NCBI GenBank assembly: GCA_963727765.1
Contig: CAVSGZ010000012.1
Location: forward strand, 186,001 to 250,000
Source of the DNA: FEN-299 sp963727765
GTDB taxonomy: Bacteria > Acidobacteriota > Vicinamibacteria > Vicinamibacterales > Fen-181
DNA length: 64,000 nt
Direction of reading: 5' to 3'
Shown here piece after piece: positions 17,837 through 26,886 of this stretch. The notes beneath the pieces were generated by a model. It ran no database searches. It had not been told where the DNA came from and was given only the letters and a program-made list of their open reading frames with translations. A program made the translations under genes and the position numbers. Within the stretch, counting starts at the first letter, position 1, and every line of letters starts with the position of its first letter.

Positions 17837-18574
17837 TCAGCCCTGCTGGTACCGGATGTCGGGCAGCTTGAGCCGCTCGCGCAGCAGCCGTGAGGCCCCG
17901 GCCTCGACGGCCCGCGCATAGTCGTCGGCCGGCATCCGCCCCCGGAACGTGACGACGTCCTGTTCGGCCTCGAGCCGAAGCTCGGCACGGACGTCCGGCG
18001 CCGTCACGGCCCACGCGGCGGCCATCAGGTCGTCGTCGATCGCCTGCAGGCGGCCGACCAGTGCCGCTCTCGCCTCGCCTCGCGCGCCGCGGCTGGCCGC
18101 TCGCGCTTCGCCGATCTCGCCCATCGCGCGCTCGACCACCGCTTCGAGCGCACCGGCCAGCGCCCCCTCGGCGACGCGGTCGGTCAGGCGAGTCGCGACG
18201 CGGTCGAGATGCGCGCGAAGCGACTGGACCGCCTTCGCGCGCCCGGCCCCAGCCGTCGCTTCCGCGGCCTCGCCGGGCTGCCCCATCGCCCCGCCGCCCG
18301 CCGTGCCGATCCCCACCGCGCGGCGCCACTCGTCGAAGGCGTCGAGCACGTCGGCCTCGCAGAACTCGACGCGGAGCGGGCGCCGACCGGGCCCCTTGGC
18401 CGCGCGCCGCTCCACGGTGCGGTCGATGCCGCGGCACGCGACCTTGAGGGGAATGCCGCGGGCGGCCCACCCGGCCACCATCTCAAAGGCGGGGCCGATC
18501 ACACGCACCAGGTGGCCGGCGTTCTTCCGGCACAGATGCGCCTCGATCTCGCGGCAGTAGGCGTCGGCGTCCAC
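17837..18574 (-). CDS. Conserved-looking hypothetical protein, coupled to coaX
   Basis: This protein is not recognised. It has 245 residues starting from a GTG whose first base is the last base of the coaX stop codon, an overlap of one base. The N-terminal third (YCREIEAHLCRKNAGHLVRV, then LKVACRGIDRTVERR) is compact and charged with three cysteines. The middle is an Ala/Arg-rich helix likely to form a coiled coil, and the C terminus ends ERLKLPDIRYQQG. There is no signal peptide or membrane segment. Its position inside the valS-birA-coaX run suggests a housekeeping rather than accessory role, but no function can be assigned. Confidence 0.65.
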   Translation of the reverse strand: MDADAYCREIEAHLCRKNAGHLVRVIGPAFEMVAGWAARGIPLKVACRGIDRTVERRAAKGPGRRPLRVEFCEADVLDAFDEWRRAVGIGTAGGGAMGQPGEAAEATAGAGRAKAVQSLRAHLDRVATRLTDRVAEGALAGALEAVVERAMGEIGEARAASRGARGEARAALVGRLQAIDDDLMAAAWAVTAPDVRAELRLEAEQDVVTFRGRMPADDYARAVEAGASRLLRERLKLPDIRYQQG

Positions 18575-19371
18575 TACCTCGAAGCTCCCTGGTTCCGTTC
18601 CCAGATCAAGCGGAGCCCTTGTAGCGTGAGGTCCCGGTCGACGATGTCGATGGCGGGCGTGTCGTGCGCGATCATTTCGGCGAGGCCCCCCGTCGCGACG
18701 CACGTGGCGTGGCCGCCCATCTCGCGCCGCATCCGCTCGACGATCCCCTCGACCAGGCCGACGTAGCCGTAGAACAGGCCGGACTGCATCTGGCCGACGG
18801 TCGTTCGCCCGATCGCGACGGCCGGCCGCCGCACGTCGATCCGCGGGAGCCTGGCGGCCCTTTCGAACAGGGCATCGGCGGAGATGTTGACGCCCGGGCA
18901 GATCACGCCGCCCAGGTACTCGCCGCGCGCCGAGACGGCGTCGAAGGTGGTCGCCGTGCCGAAGTCGATCACGATGAGTTCCCGCGGCGTGCCGTCGCTT
19001 GTCCGGCCGTACAGCCGGTGCGCGGCCACGCCGTTGACGATCCGGTCCGCGCCCACCTGCCCCGGCTCGTCCACGAGCAGCGGCATGCCGGTATCGGTCG
19101 AGCCGTGCACGACCAGCGCGCGGTGGTGGAAATAGCGTTCGGCCATGTCCATCGTGGGCCGCGTCAGCGTCGGCACCACCGAGGCGGCGACCACCGCGTC
19201 GATGTCGCTCGGCGAGAGCCCCCCGTGCTGGAACAGCTGCAGCACCCACATGCCCAGCTCGTCCGCCGTGCGCTGCCGCTCGGTCGACAGCCGCCAGCTG
19301 TGCCGCAGCTGGTCGTCGCGAAACACGCCGACCACGATGTTCGTGTTGCCGATGTCAAGCGCGAGGAGCAT
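18574..19371 (-). CDS. coaX: Type III pantothenate kinase
   Basis: CoaX phosphorylates pantothenate in the first step of coenzyme A synthesis, without feedback inhibition by CoA. The 265 residues contain the ASKHA phosphate-1 motif LLALDIGNTNIVVGVF, the pantothenate-binding segment GADRIVNGVAAH, the DFGTATTFD phosphate-2 region and a C-terminal ATGGLAEMI adenosine motif. The start overlaps the end of birA by 17 bp. The birA-coaX fusion or tandem arrangement is common in bacteria. Confidence 0.94.
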   Translation of the reverse strand: MLLALDIGNTNIVVGVFRDDQLRHSWRLSTERQRTADELGMWVLQLFQHGGLSPSDIDAVVAASVVPTLTRPTMDMAERYFHHRALVVHGSTDTGMPLLVDEPGQVGADRIVNGVAAHRLYGRTSDGTPRELIVIDFGTATTFDAVSARGEYLGGVICPGVNISADALFERAARLPRIDVRRPAVAIGRTTVGQMQSGLFYGYVGLVEGIVERMRREMGGHATCVATGGLAEMIAHDTPAIDIVDRDLTLQGLRLIWERNQGASR

Positions 19372-20236
19372 GGTCTCCCTCCGGTCCGCGGACGGCCGGT
19401 GCCGGCCAGCGCACCTCTCCCGCGATCACGCGACGCCGCATTCCATCCACCCGCACGACCAGCGCTCCGTCCGGATCGAGCCCGTCCGTCGCCGCGTCGG
19501 CCCACCCGGTCGCCGCCTGGATCTGGACGCGCGTCCCGACGCTCGATGGCGACAGGCCTCGCCACGCGTCGAGGACGGCGTCGAAGCCGCCGGCGGCCAC
19601 TTGCCGCAGCCGCTCGGCCAGGCACGCGAGCGACTCGGCGAAGACCGCACCGCGATCGACCGCCCGCCCAATCTCCGCCTCGATGGACGTGGCGCGGTCC
19701 TCGAGGCCAGTCGGATAGGCCGTCGCCATCACGTTGATGCCGAAGCCGAGGATCACGTGGCGCAGCGCGTCGCCGGCCGCGGCGCCCTCGGCGAGGATCC
19801 CGCACACCTTCCGGTGTCCGACCACCAGGTCGTTGGGCCACTTGATGGCCGCCGGCAGTCCGGTGGCCGCCCGCAGCGCCTCGGCCAGCGCCACACCGGC
19901 CGTCAGCGTCACGCGCGAGGCGACCGAGACGCTCCTCGGCTCGGTCGCGCCCGACAGGTCCTGCGGCCTCAGCACGACCGAGACATACAGCCCGGCGCCC
20001 GGCGGCGAATGCCAGACGCGCCCCATCCGGCCGCGCCCGCTCTCCTGGCAGTCGGCCGCGACCACCGTACCGTGCGCCGCGCCCCCTGTCGCCAGGCGAT
20101 CCGCCACGTCGTTGGTCGACGACACGGTGTCGAACCACACCACGCGGGAGGCAAACCCGCCGAGCCGAGCAGCACGACGAGCGAGCGCGTCGGCAAGTTC
20201 CGGCGGCAGGCTCAGCGGACGCGTCGCTCCGCTCAC
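19355..20236 (-). CDS. birA: Biotin--[acetyl-CoA-carboxylase] ligase
   Basis: BirA activates biotin and attaches it to biotin carboxyl carrier proteins. The 293-residue protein has the biotinyl-AMP loop ESGRGRMGRVWHSPPGAGL, then KWPNDLVV and ILGFGINV. There is no N-terminal helix-turn-helix, so it is a monofunctional ligase rather than a bifunctional repressor. The GTG start gives MSGATRPLSLPPEL and lies 4 bp after the valS stop codon; a longer frame runs back into valS and was rejected. Confidence 0.92.
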   Translation of the reverse strand: MSGATRPLSLPPELADALARRAARLGGFASRVVWFDTVSSTNDVADRLATGGAAHGTVVAADCQESGRGRMGRVWHSPPGAGLYVSVVLRPQDLSGATEPRSVSVASRVTLTAGVALAEALRAATGLPAAIKWPNDLVVGHRKVCGILAEGAAAGDALRHVILGFGINVMATAYPTGLEDRATSIEAEIGRAVDRGAVFAESLACLAERLRQVAAGGFDAVLDAWRGLSPSSVGTRVQIQAATGWADAATDGLDPDGALVVRVDGMRRRVIAGEVRWPAPAVRGPEGDHAPRA

Positions 20237-20240
20237 TCGC

Positions 20241-22889
20241 TCACGCCCCCATCTCGCCGATCGTGTGGCGGATCTTCTGCACCTGCACCTCGAGCGCCTG
20301 GCGCCGGGCCCGCGTGTCGTCGACCAGCTTGGCCGGCGCCCGGGAGATGAACTGCTGGTTCGCCAGCTTGGCATCGATCGACGCCGCCTCGCGCTCGGTT
20401 TCCGCCAGTTTCTTGCGCAGCTTCTCGAGCTCGGCGCCGCGGTCAGCCTGCGGCATCTGCATGTGCACCCTGAGGTGACGGCAGACGCGCGTCACGACCT
20501 CCGTGCCCGCCGCAGGCTGAGCCGCCGCCTGGTCGAACCCGAGCGAGGTCAGCCCGGCCAGCGCCAGGATGTAGCCTTCCTGCTCGACCAGCACGCGCGC
20601 CTGGTCGGCGTCGGCGCCCTCGATCGTCGCCGAGATCCGCTCCGACGGCTTCACCGACCGCTCCGCCCTCGCCGTCCGGATCGTGGTCACGACGTCCTGC
20701 AGCAGCTCGATCTCAGCCGCGGCGCGCTCGTCGACCCAGTCGGCCCGCGGCTCCGGGTAGGCGGCCAGCGTAATGGTCTGGCCGTCGCCGGCCCGCCTGG
20801 GCAGATGCTGCCAGAGCTCCTCGGTGACAAACGGGATGATCGGGTGAAGCAGCCTCAGGACGCGGTCGTGCACCTCGACCAGCACGGCGCGGGCCGCCGC
20901 GCCCTCGTCGCCCCCGGCCTGCAGGTGCTGCTTGGTCATCTCGATGTACCAGTCGGCGTACTCGTGCCAGAAGAAGTGGTAGAGCCGGTCGGCCGCCACA
21001 TCGAATCGATAGGTGGTGAACGCCTCCTTCACCTCGCCCGTCACCGCGTCGAGCCGATGGAGGATCCACCGGTGGGCCAGGTCGAGCGACTTCGCCCCGG
21101 GCAGGTCCGCCCGCGCCTCGTCGTCGGCGAGGTTCATCAGCACGAACCGCGACGCGTTCCAGATCTTGTTGATGAACTGCCGGTAGCCGGTCATCCGCCC
21201 CTCGTTGAGCGGAATGTCCATGCCCGGCGCAGCCATTGCCGTCAGCGTGAAACGCAGGGCGTCGGCGCCCATCTCGTCCATCACCTCGAGCGGATCGACC
21301 ACGTTCCCCTTCGACTTCGACATTTTCTGGCCGCGCTCGTCGCGCACCAGGCCAGTGATGTAGACATCGCGGAACGGAATGTCGCCGGTGAACTTCACGC
21401 CCGCCATGATCATCCGCGCGATCCAGAAGAAGATGATGTCGAACGCGGTCAACATCAGGTCGGTCGGATAGTAGCGCGCGAAATCGGGCGTCGCCTCGGG
21501 CCAGCCCATCGTGCTGAACGGCCACAACTGCGAGCTGAACCAGGTATCGAGGACATCGTTGTCCTGCTTGAGGGCGCCGCCGCACGCGCAGCGCTCCGGC
21601 GCCTGCTCGGCGACGATCATCTGTCCGCACGTCTCGCAGTACCACGCCGGGATCCGGTGGCCCCACCAGAGCTGCCGCGAGATGCACCAGTCGTGAATGT
21701 TGTACATCCACTCGTAGTAGGTCTTCGTCCAGTTCTCAGGCAGGAAGCGGATCTTCCCCTCTTCGACGACGCGGATCGCGTCCTTGGCCAGCGGCTCGAT
21801 CTTCACGAACCACTGCGTCGACACGAGCGGCTCGACCACCGTGCTGCAGCGCTGGCACGTGCCCACCGCGTGCTGGTGGTCCACGACCTTCTCGAGCAGC
21901 CCGTCCTGTTCCAGCTGCTCGACGATGCGCGCGCGGGCCTTGAACCGGTCGAGGCCGGCGAAGAGACCGCCGGCCGCCGTGATCTTCCCGTCCTCGTCGA
22001 TGACCGCGACCTCGGGAAGGCCGTGGCGCTTCCCCATCTGGAAGTCGTTGGGGTCGTGCGCCGGCGTCACCTTGACGGCGCCGGTCCCAAACGCCGGGTC
22101 GACGAACTCGTCGCCGACGATCGGCAGTTCGCGCCCGATGATTGGCAGGCGAACCTTCTCGCCAACGCGCGCGCGGTACCGCGGGTCGTCCGGGTTCACC
22201 GCAATTGCCGTGTCTCCCAGCATCGTCTCGGGGCGGGTGGTGGCCACCGTCACGCCCTCGCCGCCGTCCGCGCCCGGGTAGCGCACGTACCACAGCTTGC
22301 CGGTCGTGTCCTTGTGCACCACCTCGAGGTCGGAGAGCGCCGTCCGGCAGCGCGGGCACCAGTTGACGATGTAGGCGCCGCGGTAGATCAGGCCTTCGTT
22401 GTAGAGCGAGACGAACACCCGGCGGACTGCCCGCGAAAGCTGCTCGTCGAGCGTGAACCGCTCGCGGCTCCAGTCGACCGACTCCCCCAGCTTGCGCATC
22501 TGGCCGGTGATGGTGCCGTGGCTCTGCCTGACCCACTCCCACACGCGCGCTTCGAAGGCCTCCCGGCCCAGGTCGTGACGCGTCTTCCCTTCCTGCGCTA
22601 GCTGCTTCTCGACCACGTTCTGGGTGGCGATGCCGGCGTGATCCGTGCCCGGCAGCCACAGCACGTCGTAGCCCTGCATCCGCTTCCAGCGCGCGATGAT
22701 GTCGGGCAGCGTGTGGTTGAGCGCATGGCCCATGTGCAGCGACCCGGTGACGTTCGGCGGAGGGATGACCATGCTGAAGCGCGGCTTGCCCGAGGCGGGG
22801 TCGGCGCGAAACGCGCCAATCGACTCCCAGAACGCGTACCAGCGCGGATCGACCTCGGCATGCTCGAAGGCTTTGGAGAGTTCAGGCAT
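20241..22889 (-). CDS. valS: Valyl-tRNA synthetase
   Basis: This class I synthetase charges tRNA-Val. The 882 residues match the family length, with the HIGH motif in VTGSLHMGHALNHT (52-55) and KMSKS in RGQKMSKSKGNVVDPLE (around residue 523). The editing and anticodon domains follow, then the C-terminal coiled coil (about 820-882, ELEKLRKKLAETEREA). The ATG has no Shine-Dalgarno. A TACGAT element ends 10 nt upstream, so the leader is probably only a few bases. It heads the run valS-birA-coaX-unknown. Confidence 0.96.
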   Translation of the reverse strand: MPELSKAFEHAEVDPRWYAFWESIGAFRADPASGKPRFSMVIPPPNVTGSLHMGHALNHTLPDIIARWKRMQGYDVLWLPGTDHAGIATQNVVEKQLAQEGKTRHDLGREAFEARVWEWVRQSHGTITGQMRKLGESVDWSRERFTLDEQLSRAVRRVFVSLYNEGLIYRGAYIVNWCPRCRTALSDLEVVHKDTTGKLWYVRYPGADGGEGVTVATTRPETMLGDTAIAVNPDDPRYRARVGEKVRLPIIGRELPIVGDEFVDPAFGTGAVKVTPAHDPNDFQMGKRHGLPEVAVIDEDGKITAAGGLFAGLDRFKARARIVEQLEQDGLLEKVVDHQHAVGTCQRCSTVVEPLVSTQWFVKIEPLAKDAIRVVEEGKIRFLPENWTKTYYEWMYNIHDWCISRQLWWGHRIPAWYCETCGQMIVAEQAPERCACGGALKQDNDVLDTWFSSQLWPFSTMGWPEATPDFARYYPTDLMLTAFDIIFFWIARMIMAGVKFTGDIPFRDVYITGLVRDERGQKMSKSKGNVVDPLEVMDEMGADALRFTLTAMAAPGMDIPLNEGRMTGYRQFINKIWNASRFVLMNLADDEARADLPGAKSLDLAHRWILHRLDAVTGEVKEAFTTYRFDVAADRLYHFFWHEYADWYIEMTKQHLQAGGDEGAAARAVLVEVHDRVLRLLHPIIPFVTEELWQHLPRRAGDGQTITLAAYPEPRADWVDERAAAEIELLQDVVTTIRTARAERSVKPSERISATIEGADADQARVLVEQEGYILALAGLTSLGFDQAAAQPAAGTEVVTRVCRHLRVHMQMPQADRGAELEKLRKKLAETEREAASIDAKLANQQFISRAPAKLVDDTRARRQALEVQVQKIRHTIGEMGA

Positions 22890-22904
22890 AGATCTGTTAA
22901 TCGT

Positions 22905-22990
22905 AGCAGGAATCAGGAGTCAGGATTCAGGAGTCGGGGGTCAGGGACCAGGGATCAGGGATCGGGGATCGGGGGTCAGGGATCAGGGGC
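22905..22990. repeat. GGGATCAGG-type tandem repeats upstream of valS
   Basis: About ten degenerate units of the form GGRATCAGG, GGGTCAGG or GGGATCGG lie head to tail between valS and the response-regulator gene. Copies of the same family occur at 49664, 53319 and 54391. The valS promoter sits at its edge. Confidence 0.8.
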
Positions 22991-23020
22991 CTGGGCAGGA
23001 ACAGCGCTGCCAAAGATGAA

Positions 23021-23049
23021 CAGATAGAGCAGGCTTTGAGGCCTGCTCG
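23021..23049. repeat. REP-like palindrome, also the likely terminator of the response-regulator gene
   Basis: CAGATAG is followed by a hairpin with 8-bp perfect arms GAGCAGGC and GCCTGCTC around a 6-base loop. It lies 2 bp past the stop codon of the minus-strand response-regulator gene, with a fairly T-rich stretch beyond it, so it may end transcription. The same CAGATAG-hairpin element recurs inside coding sequence at 56861-56889. Confidence 0.65.
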
Positions 23050-23050
23050 T

Positions 23051-23992
23051 TCATTTGATCGTCGCCTTCAGCCGCTCGATTTCTTCGCGGACCAGCCGCT
23101 CCGCGGTCACCGACACAACCTGTGCCACCGCGTCCCGCAGGGCGGCCTCGCCGATCCGCTCGGTCACCCGGCGCGCCACGTCGTCGAGGAAAGCGTCATC
23201 GACCACTGGCGCTGCTATCCGGCCTTCCGGCGTCTGCGCGGCACGAGCCTCCTCCGGTCCGGGCGTCTGCGCGGCGTGGGCTTCCTCTGGTCCGAGCGTC
23301 TGCTCGGCATCGAGCAGCCTGGAGAACGCCTCGGACACTGAAGAGATGTCATCGGCGGCGCGGGGGCTGCGCGCGGCCACCACACCAGGGGATGGGGACG
23401 TCGTGTCGTAAACCGGCGGCGTGCCCGTCAGGTTCGCGAATGCGGCATCGAGGCGGTCGAAATACTCGTCGAGCGAGGGCTCCTGGTGCACCGGCTCGCC
23501 CGGCTGCAACTCCAGCGACGAGAGGTCCAGCGGCAGATCCTCACGCGCTCCAGCGAGATCCGGTGTGAATGGCTCGTCCGCCGGCCACTGCCCGACTACC
23601 GCCGCGTCGGCCGACGGGGCAACCGGCCGGTCCAGCAACTCCCGGACGCGCGCGAGCAGCACCTGGGGGTCGAACGGCTTCGAGAGCACGCCGTCGCAGC
23701 GGACAGCCCGCGCGCGCTCGTCGTCGACCGGGTCGAACGCGCCGGACAGCAGCATCACCGGAATCCGCTCCAGGGCCGGGTCGTTCTTGACCAACGCCGC
23801 GATCTCGTACCCGTCGCGCACGGGCAGGTTGATGTCGGCCAGGACGATGTCGGGCCGGTCGGAGAGGATGCGGAGCACCGCTTCCTGGCCGTCGCCCACG
23901 GCGGTCACGGCGATGTCCTGGTCGGCAAACGTCAGTTCGATGACCCGCTGGATCGTGACGCTGTCGTCGGCAAGCAGCAGTGTGTGCGGCAT
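23051..23992 (-). CDS. Response regulator with N-terminal receiver domain
   Basis: This protein has 313 residues. A CheY-like receiver domain covers about 1-115 with the acidic pair DD at 9-10, phospho-acceptor Asp 53 in VLADINLPVRDGYE and Lys 105 in LSKPFDP. A long low-complexity linker follows, containing an imperfect duplication of PEEAxAAQTPxG. The C-terminal segment ends VTAERLVREEIERLKATIK, a conserved helical tail seen in such regulators. There is no DNA-binding domain or kinase nearby, so the output is probably by protein contact. The ATG with GGGGA upstream was chosen, which removes 12 non-homologous residues. Confidence 0.85.
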   Translation of the reverse strand: MPHTLLLADDSVTIQRVIELTFADQDIAVTAVGDGQEAVLRILSDRPDIVLADINLPVRDGYEIAALVKNDPALERIPVMLLSGAFDPVDDERARAVRCDGVLSKPFDPQVLLARVRELLDRPVAPSADAAVVGQWPADEPFTPDLAGAREDLPLDLSSLELQPGEPVHQEPSLDEYFDRLDAAFANLTGTPPVYDTTSPSPGVVAARSPRAADDISSVSEAFSRLLDAEQTLGPEEAHAAQTPGPEEARAAQTPEGRIAAPVVDDAFLDDVARRVTERIGEAALRDAVAQVVSVTAERLVREEIERLKATIK

Positions 23993-24076
23993 GTGTTCCC
24001 CACTGGGCCTCACAAGAGGAGGCCACACATCGTCTTATCGGCGCCTGCCGATCCACCCTGCAGGGGCCGCGGGCGC

Positions 24077-24481
<405 letters not shown>

Positions 24482-24530
24482 ATGGACCTCAGCGGCTTCC
24501 GGCTGACGGCCGACGGCCGCGAGCCGGTTC

Positions 24531-26153
24531 CTAGACGATCGGCACTTCCTCGTACTCGCCCCAGACCTCGCGCAGCGCGTCGCACATCTCGCCGACGGTG
24601 GCGTACGCGCGGACGGCGTCGAGGATCGGCTCCATGGTGTTGCCCGACCCGGCAGCCGTGGCTCGCAGCGCGTCGAGCGCCCGCCGGACGCGGTCGTGGT
24701 CCCGCTCCCGCCGCACCCGATCGAGCCTCGCGACCTGGCGGTCGGCGGCGCCCTCGTCGATATAGAGCGTCGGCACCGGCTCTTCCACCTCGGCCACGAA
24801 GTCGTTGACGCCGACGATCACCTTCTCGTGCCGGTCGATCGCCTGCTGCAGGCGGTAGGCGCTCTCGGCGATCTCCTGCTGCGGGAACCCCCGCTCGATG
24901 GCCGCCACCATGCCGCCCATCTCGTCGATGGCGCGGAAGATCTCGAGCGTGCGGCGCTCCATGTCGTCTGTGAGGGCCTCGACGAAGTAGGAACCGCCCA
25001 GCGGGTCGGCAACGCTCGCGACGCCGCTCTCATGGGCGATGACCTGCTGCGTCCGAAGTGCGATCGTCACCGCCTCGCTGGTCGGCAGCGCCAGCGCCTC
25101 GTCGAGCGAGTTGGTGTGCAGCGACTGCGTTCCCCCCAGCACTGCGCTGAGCGCCTGGAGCGTCGTCCGGACCACGTTGTTGTAGGGCTGCTGCGCGGTC
25201 AGCGAGGCGCCGGCCGTCTGCGAGTGGAAGCGCAGCTTCAGCGACCGCTCGTCGGAGGCGTGGAACCGCTCCTGCATCACCTTCGCCCAGATCCGGCGGG
25301 CCGCGCGGTACTTGGCGATCTCCTCGAAAAAATCGCTGTGCGCGTTGAAGAAGAACGAGATCCGCGGGACGAAGTCGTCCACGCTCAGGCCGGCATCCAC
25401 GCCGTACTGGACGTACTCGATGCCGTCGCGCAGCGTGAAGGCCAGCTCCTGGAGGGCCGTCGCCCCGGCCTCGCGAATGTGGTAGCCGCTCACCGAGATC
25501 GTGTTCCAGCGCGGCACCTGTCCGGCGCAGAACGCGAACACGTCGGTGATGAGCCGCATCGACGGCCGCGGCGGGTAGATGTACTCCTTCTGCGCGATGA
25601 ATTCCTTGAGGATGTCGTTCTGGATCGTGCCCGAGATCTTCCGCCAGTCCGCCCCCTGCCGCTCGGCGACGACGAGGTACATCGCGAAGATCATCGAGGC
25701 CGGCGAGTTGATCGTCATCGACGTGGTGATGTCGGCGAGCGAGATCCCATCGAAGAGCGTTTCCATGTCGGAGAGCGACGCGACCGACACGCCGCACTTC
25801 CCCACTTCTCCGAGCGACAGCTCGTGGTCGGGGTCGCGGCCCATCAGCGTCGGCAGGTCGAAGGCCACGCTGAGGCCGGTGCCGCCGTTTCGCAGCAATT
25901 CCTTGTAGCGCGCGTTGGTGTCCTCGGGCGTGCCGAACCCGGCGAACTGGCGCATCGTCCACAGCTTGCCGCGATAGCCGGTCGGGTGGATGCCGCGAGT
26001 GTACGGAAAGCCGCCCGGGTCGTTCAGGTCCCGGGCATAGTCGAGCTCTCCGAGGTCGGTTGGCCTGTAGAACGGCTCGACCCTCTGGCCGGAACTGGTC
26101 GTGTGGGAGGCGGGCCGGCCAGTCCGCGGGGGAGCACCTCTCTTGGGCGGCAT
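24531..26153 (-). CDS. Methylmalonyl-CoA mutase, catalytic (large) subunit
   Basis: This is the TIM-barrel substrate-binding chain of an acyl-CoA mutase, 540 residues, lacking its own B12 domain. Family signatures include YTRGIHPTGYRGKLWTMRQFAG, TSMTINSPA and FRFHSQTAGASLTAQQP-like sequence; the YTRG/TM(R)Q region is that of methylmalonyl rather than isobutyryl mutases. Unusually, the ATG lies only 5 nt downstream of a perfect TATAAT and has no Shine-Dalgarno, which suggests a leaderless mRNA. No epimerase or MeaB gene is seen in the window. Confidence 0.92.
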   Translation of the reverse strand: MPPKRGAPPRTGRPASHTTSSGQRVEPFYRPTDLGELDYARDLNDPGGFPYTRGIHPTGYRGKLWTMRQFAGFGTPEDTNARYKELLRNGGTGLSVAFDLPTLMGRDPDHELSLGEVGKCGVSVASLSDMETLFDGISLADITTSMTINSPASMIFAMYLVVAERQGADWRKISGTIQNDILKEFIAQKEYIYPPRPSMRLITDVFAFCAGQVPRWNTISVSGYHIREAGATALQELAFTLRDGIEYVQYGVDAGLSVDDFVPRISFFFNAHSDFFEEIAKYRAARRIWAKVMQERFHASDERSLKLRFHSQTAGASLTAQQPYNNVVRTTLQALSAVLGGTQSLHTNSLDEALALPTSEAVTIALRTQQVIAHESGVASVADPLGGSYFVEALTDDMERRTLEIFRAIDEMGGMVAAIERGFPQQEIAESAYRLQQAIDRHEKVIVGVNDFVAEVEEPVPTLYIDEGAADRQVARLDRVRRERDHDRVRRALDALRATAAGSGNTMEPILDAVRAYATVGEMCDALREVWGEYEEVPIV

Positions 26154-26158
26154 GCCCT

Positions 26159-26164
26159 ATTATA
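26159..26164 (-). promoter_or_regulatory. -10 element TATAAT for the methylmalonyl-CoA mutase operon
   Basis: A consensus TATAAT on the minus strand ends 5 nt before the ATG, placing the predicted transcription start at or beside the start codon. No good -35 hexamer is visible. Confidence 0.6.
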
Positions 26165-26254
26165 TGTACGCTTGCGCCGACCGCTGAACGCAGAGATTCA
26201 CGACACCCTCGCCGGGATTGCCAGAAGCCAGATGCAGAGATCGTGTAACTGCGC

Positions 26255-26260
26255 TACAAT
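26255..26260 (+). promoter_or_regulatory. -10 element TACAAT for the tetraheme cytochrome gene
   Basis: TACAAT lies 46 nt upstream of the cytochrome ATG, leaving room for a normal leader with the AAGGAG Shine-Dalgarno. The matching -35 is weak. Confidence 0.45.
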
Positions 26261-26306
26261 CACGCCTGAACGGTCCCCTCTTTGCGCCTCGACGGAAGGA
26301 GCACAC

Positions 26307-26717
26307 ATGAAGAGAATCTTCGTCGTCCTGTTCGTGGTCGCGATCGCGACCGTCCTGACCGGCGTCGCTCAGGCTCAGGAGAAGGCGGCCCCGGGCACGG
26401 TGGTCCTGAGTTCCCTCAAGCCGGCCATGGGCGGGGTGAAGTTCCCCCACGCGGTCCACAGCAAGATGGCCGGCACGCCCTGCACGACGTGCCATCATGC
26501 GTCCAAGGCCGAGAAGCCGTATCCGGCGAAGGTCACGCATGAGGCGTGCGGCGATTGCCACACCAAGCCGGCCGTGGCCCCGATGAAGACCGTCAACCCG
26601 TTCCATGTGGCGATGGCCAAGAGCGGCCTCTGCGTGGACTGCCACGTGAAGCAGAACGCCGCGGGCAAGAAAGCCCCAGCCAAGTGCATGGATTGCCACA
26701 AGAAGGAAAACGTCTAG
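26307..26717 (+). CDS. Periplasmic tetraheme cytochrome c (class III / c7-like)
   Basis: This is a small exported electron carrier of 136 residues: signal peptide (about 1-23) and four CXXCH haem-attachment motifs at 59-63, 81-85, 109-113 and 127-131. Extra histidines (VKFPHAVH, CHHAS, VTHEA, NPFHVAM) are suitable as distal ligands. The KFPHxxH lead-in is typical of c7/c3-type cytochromes. AAGGAG lies 6 nt before the ATG. The gene is monocistronic and closes with a strong hairpin. Its redox partner is not evident in the window. Confidence 0.9.
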   Translation: MKRIFVVLFVVAIATVLTGVAQAQEKAAPGTVVLSSLKPAMGGVKFPHAVHSKMAGTPCTTCHHASKAEKPYPAKVTHEACGDCHTKPAVAPMKTVNPFHVAMAKSGLCVDCHVKQNAAGKKAPAKCMDCHKKENV

Positions 26718-26724
26718 CCTGAAC

Positions 26725-26755
26725 GGGGCCCGGACCAGTCCGGGCCCCTTCGCTT
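26725..26755 (+). terminator. Rho-independent-type terminator of the cytochrome gene
   Basis: A perfect 11-bp stem (GGGGCCCGGAC and GTCCGGGCCCC) closes on a two-base loop. It begins 7 bp after the stop codon and is followed by a short TTCGCTTCC tail. Confidence 0.75.
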
Positions 26756-26886
26756 CCCCGCCCGTCGAGCCTTCCCTGCCGCCCGCCCCACGAAGTTACC
26801 CGCTGACGCCAACCAAATCGCCGATACTATCGTCCAACGTGGGACCGCTTCGGAGGTCTTCCCTAGGGCGGACGGAGGATGTGCAC

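Noticed and set aside
19734..22601. Long plus-strand open frame of 955 codons
   Set aside because: It lies opposite valS and birA, is rich in Arg, His and Asp from the GC-biased third positions, and has no recognisable domain.
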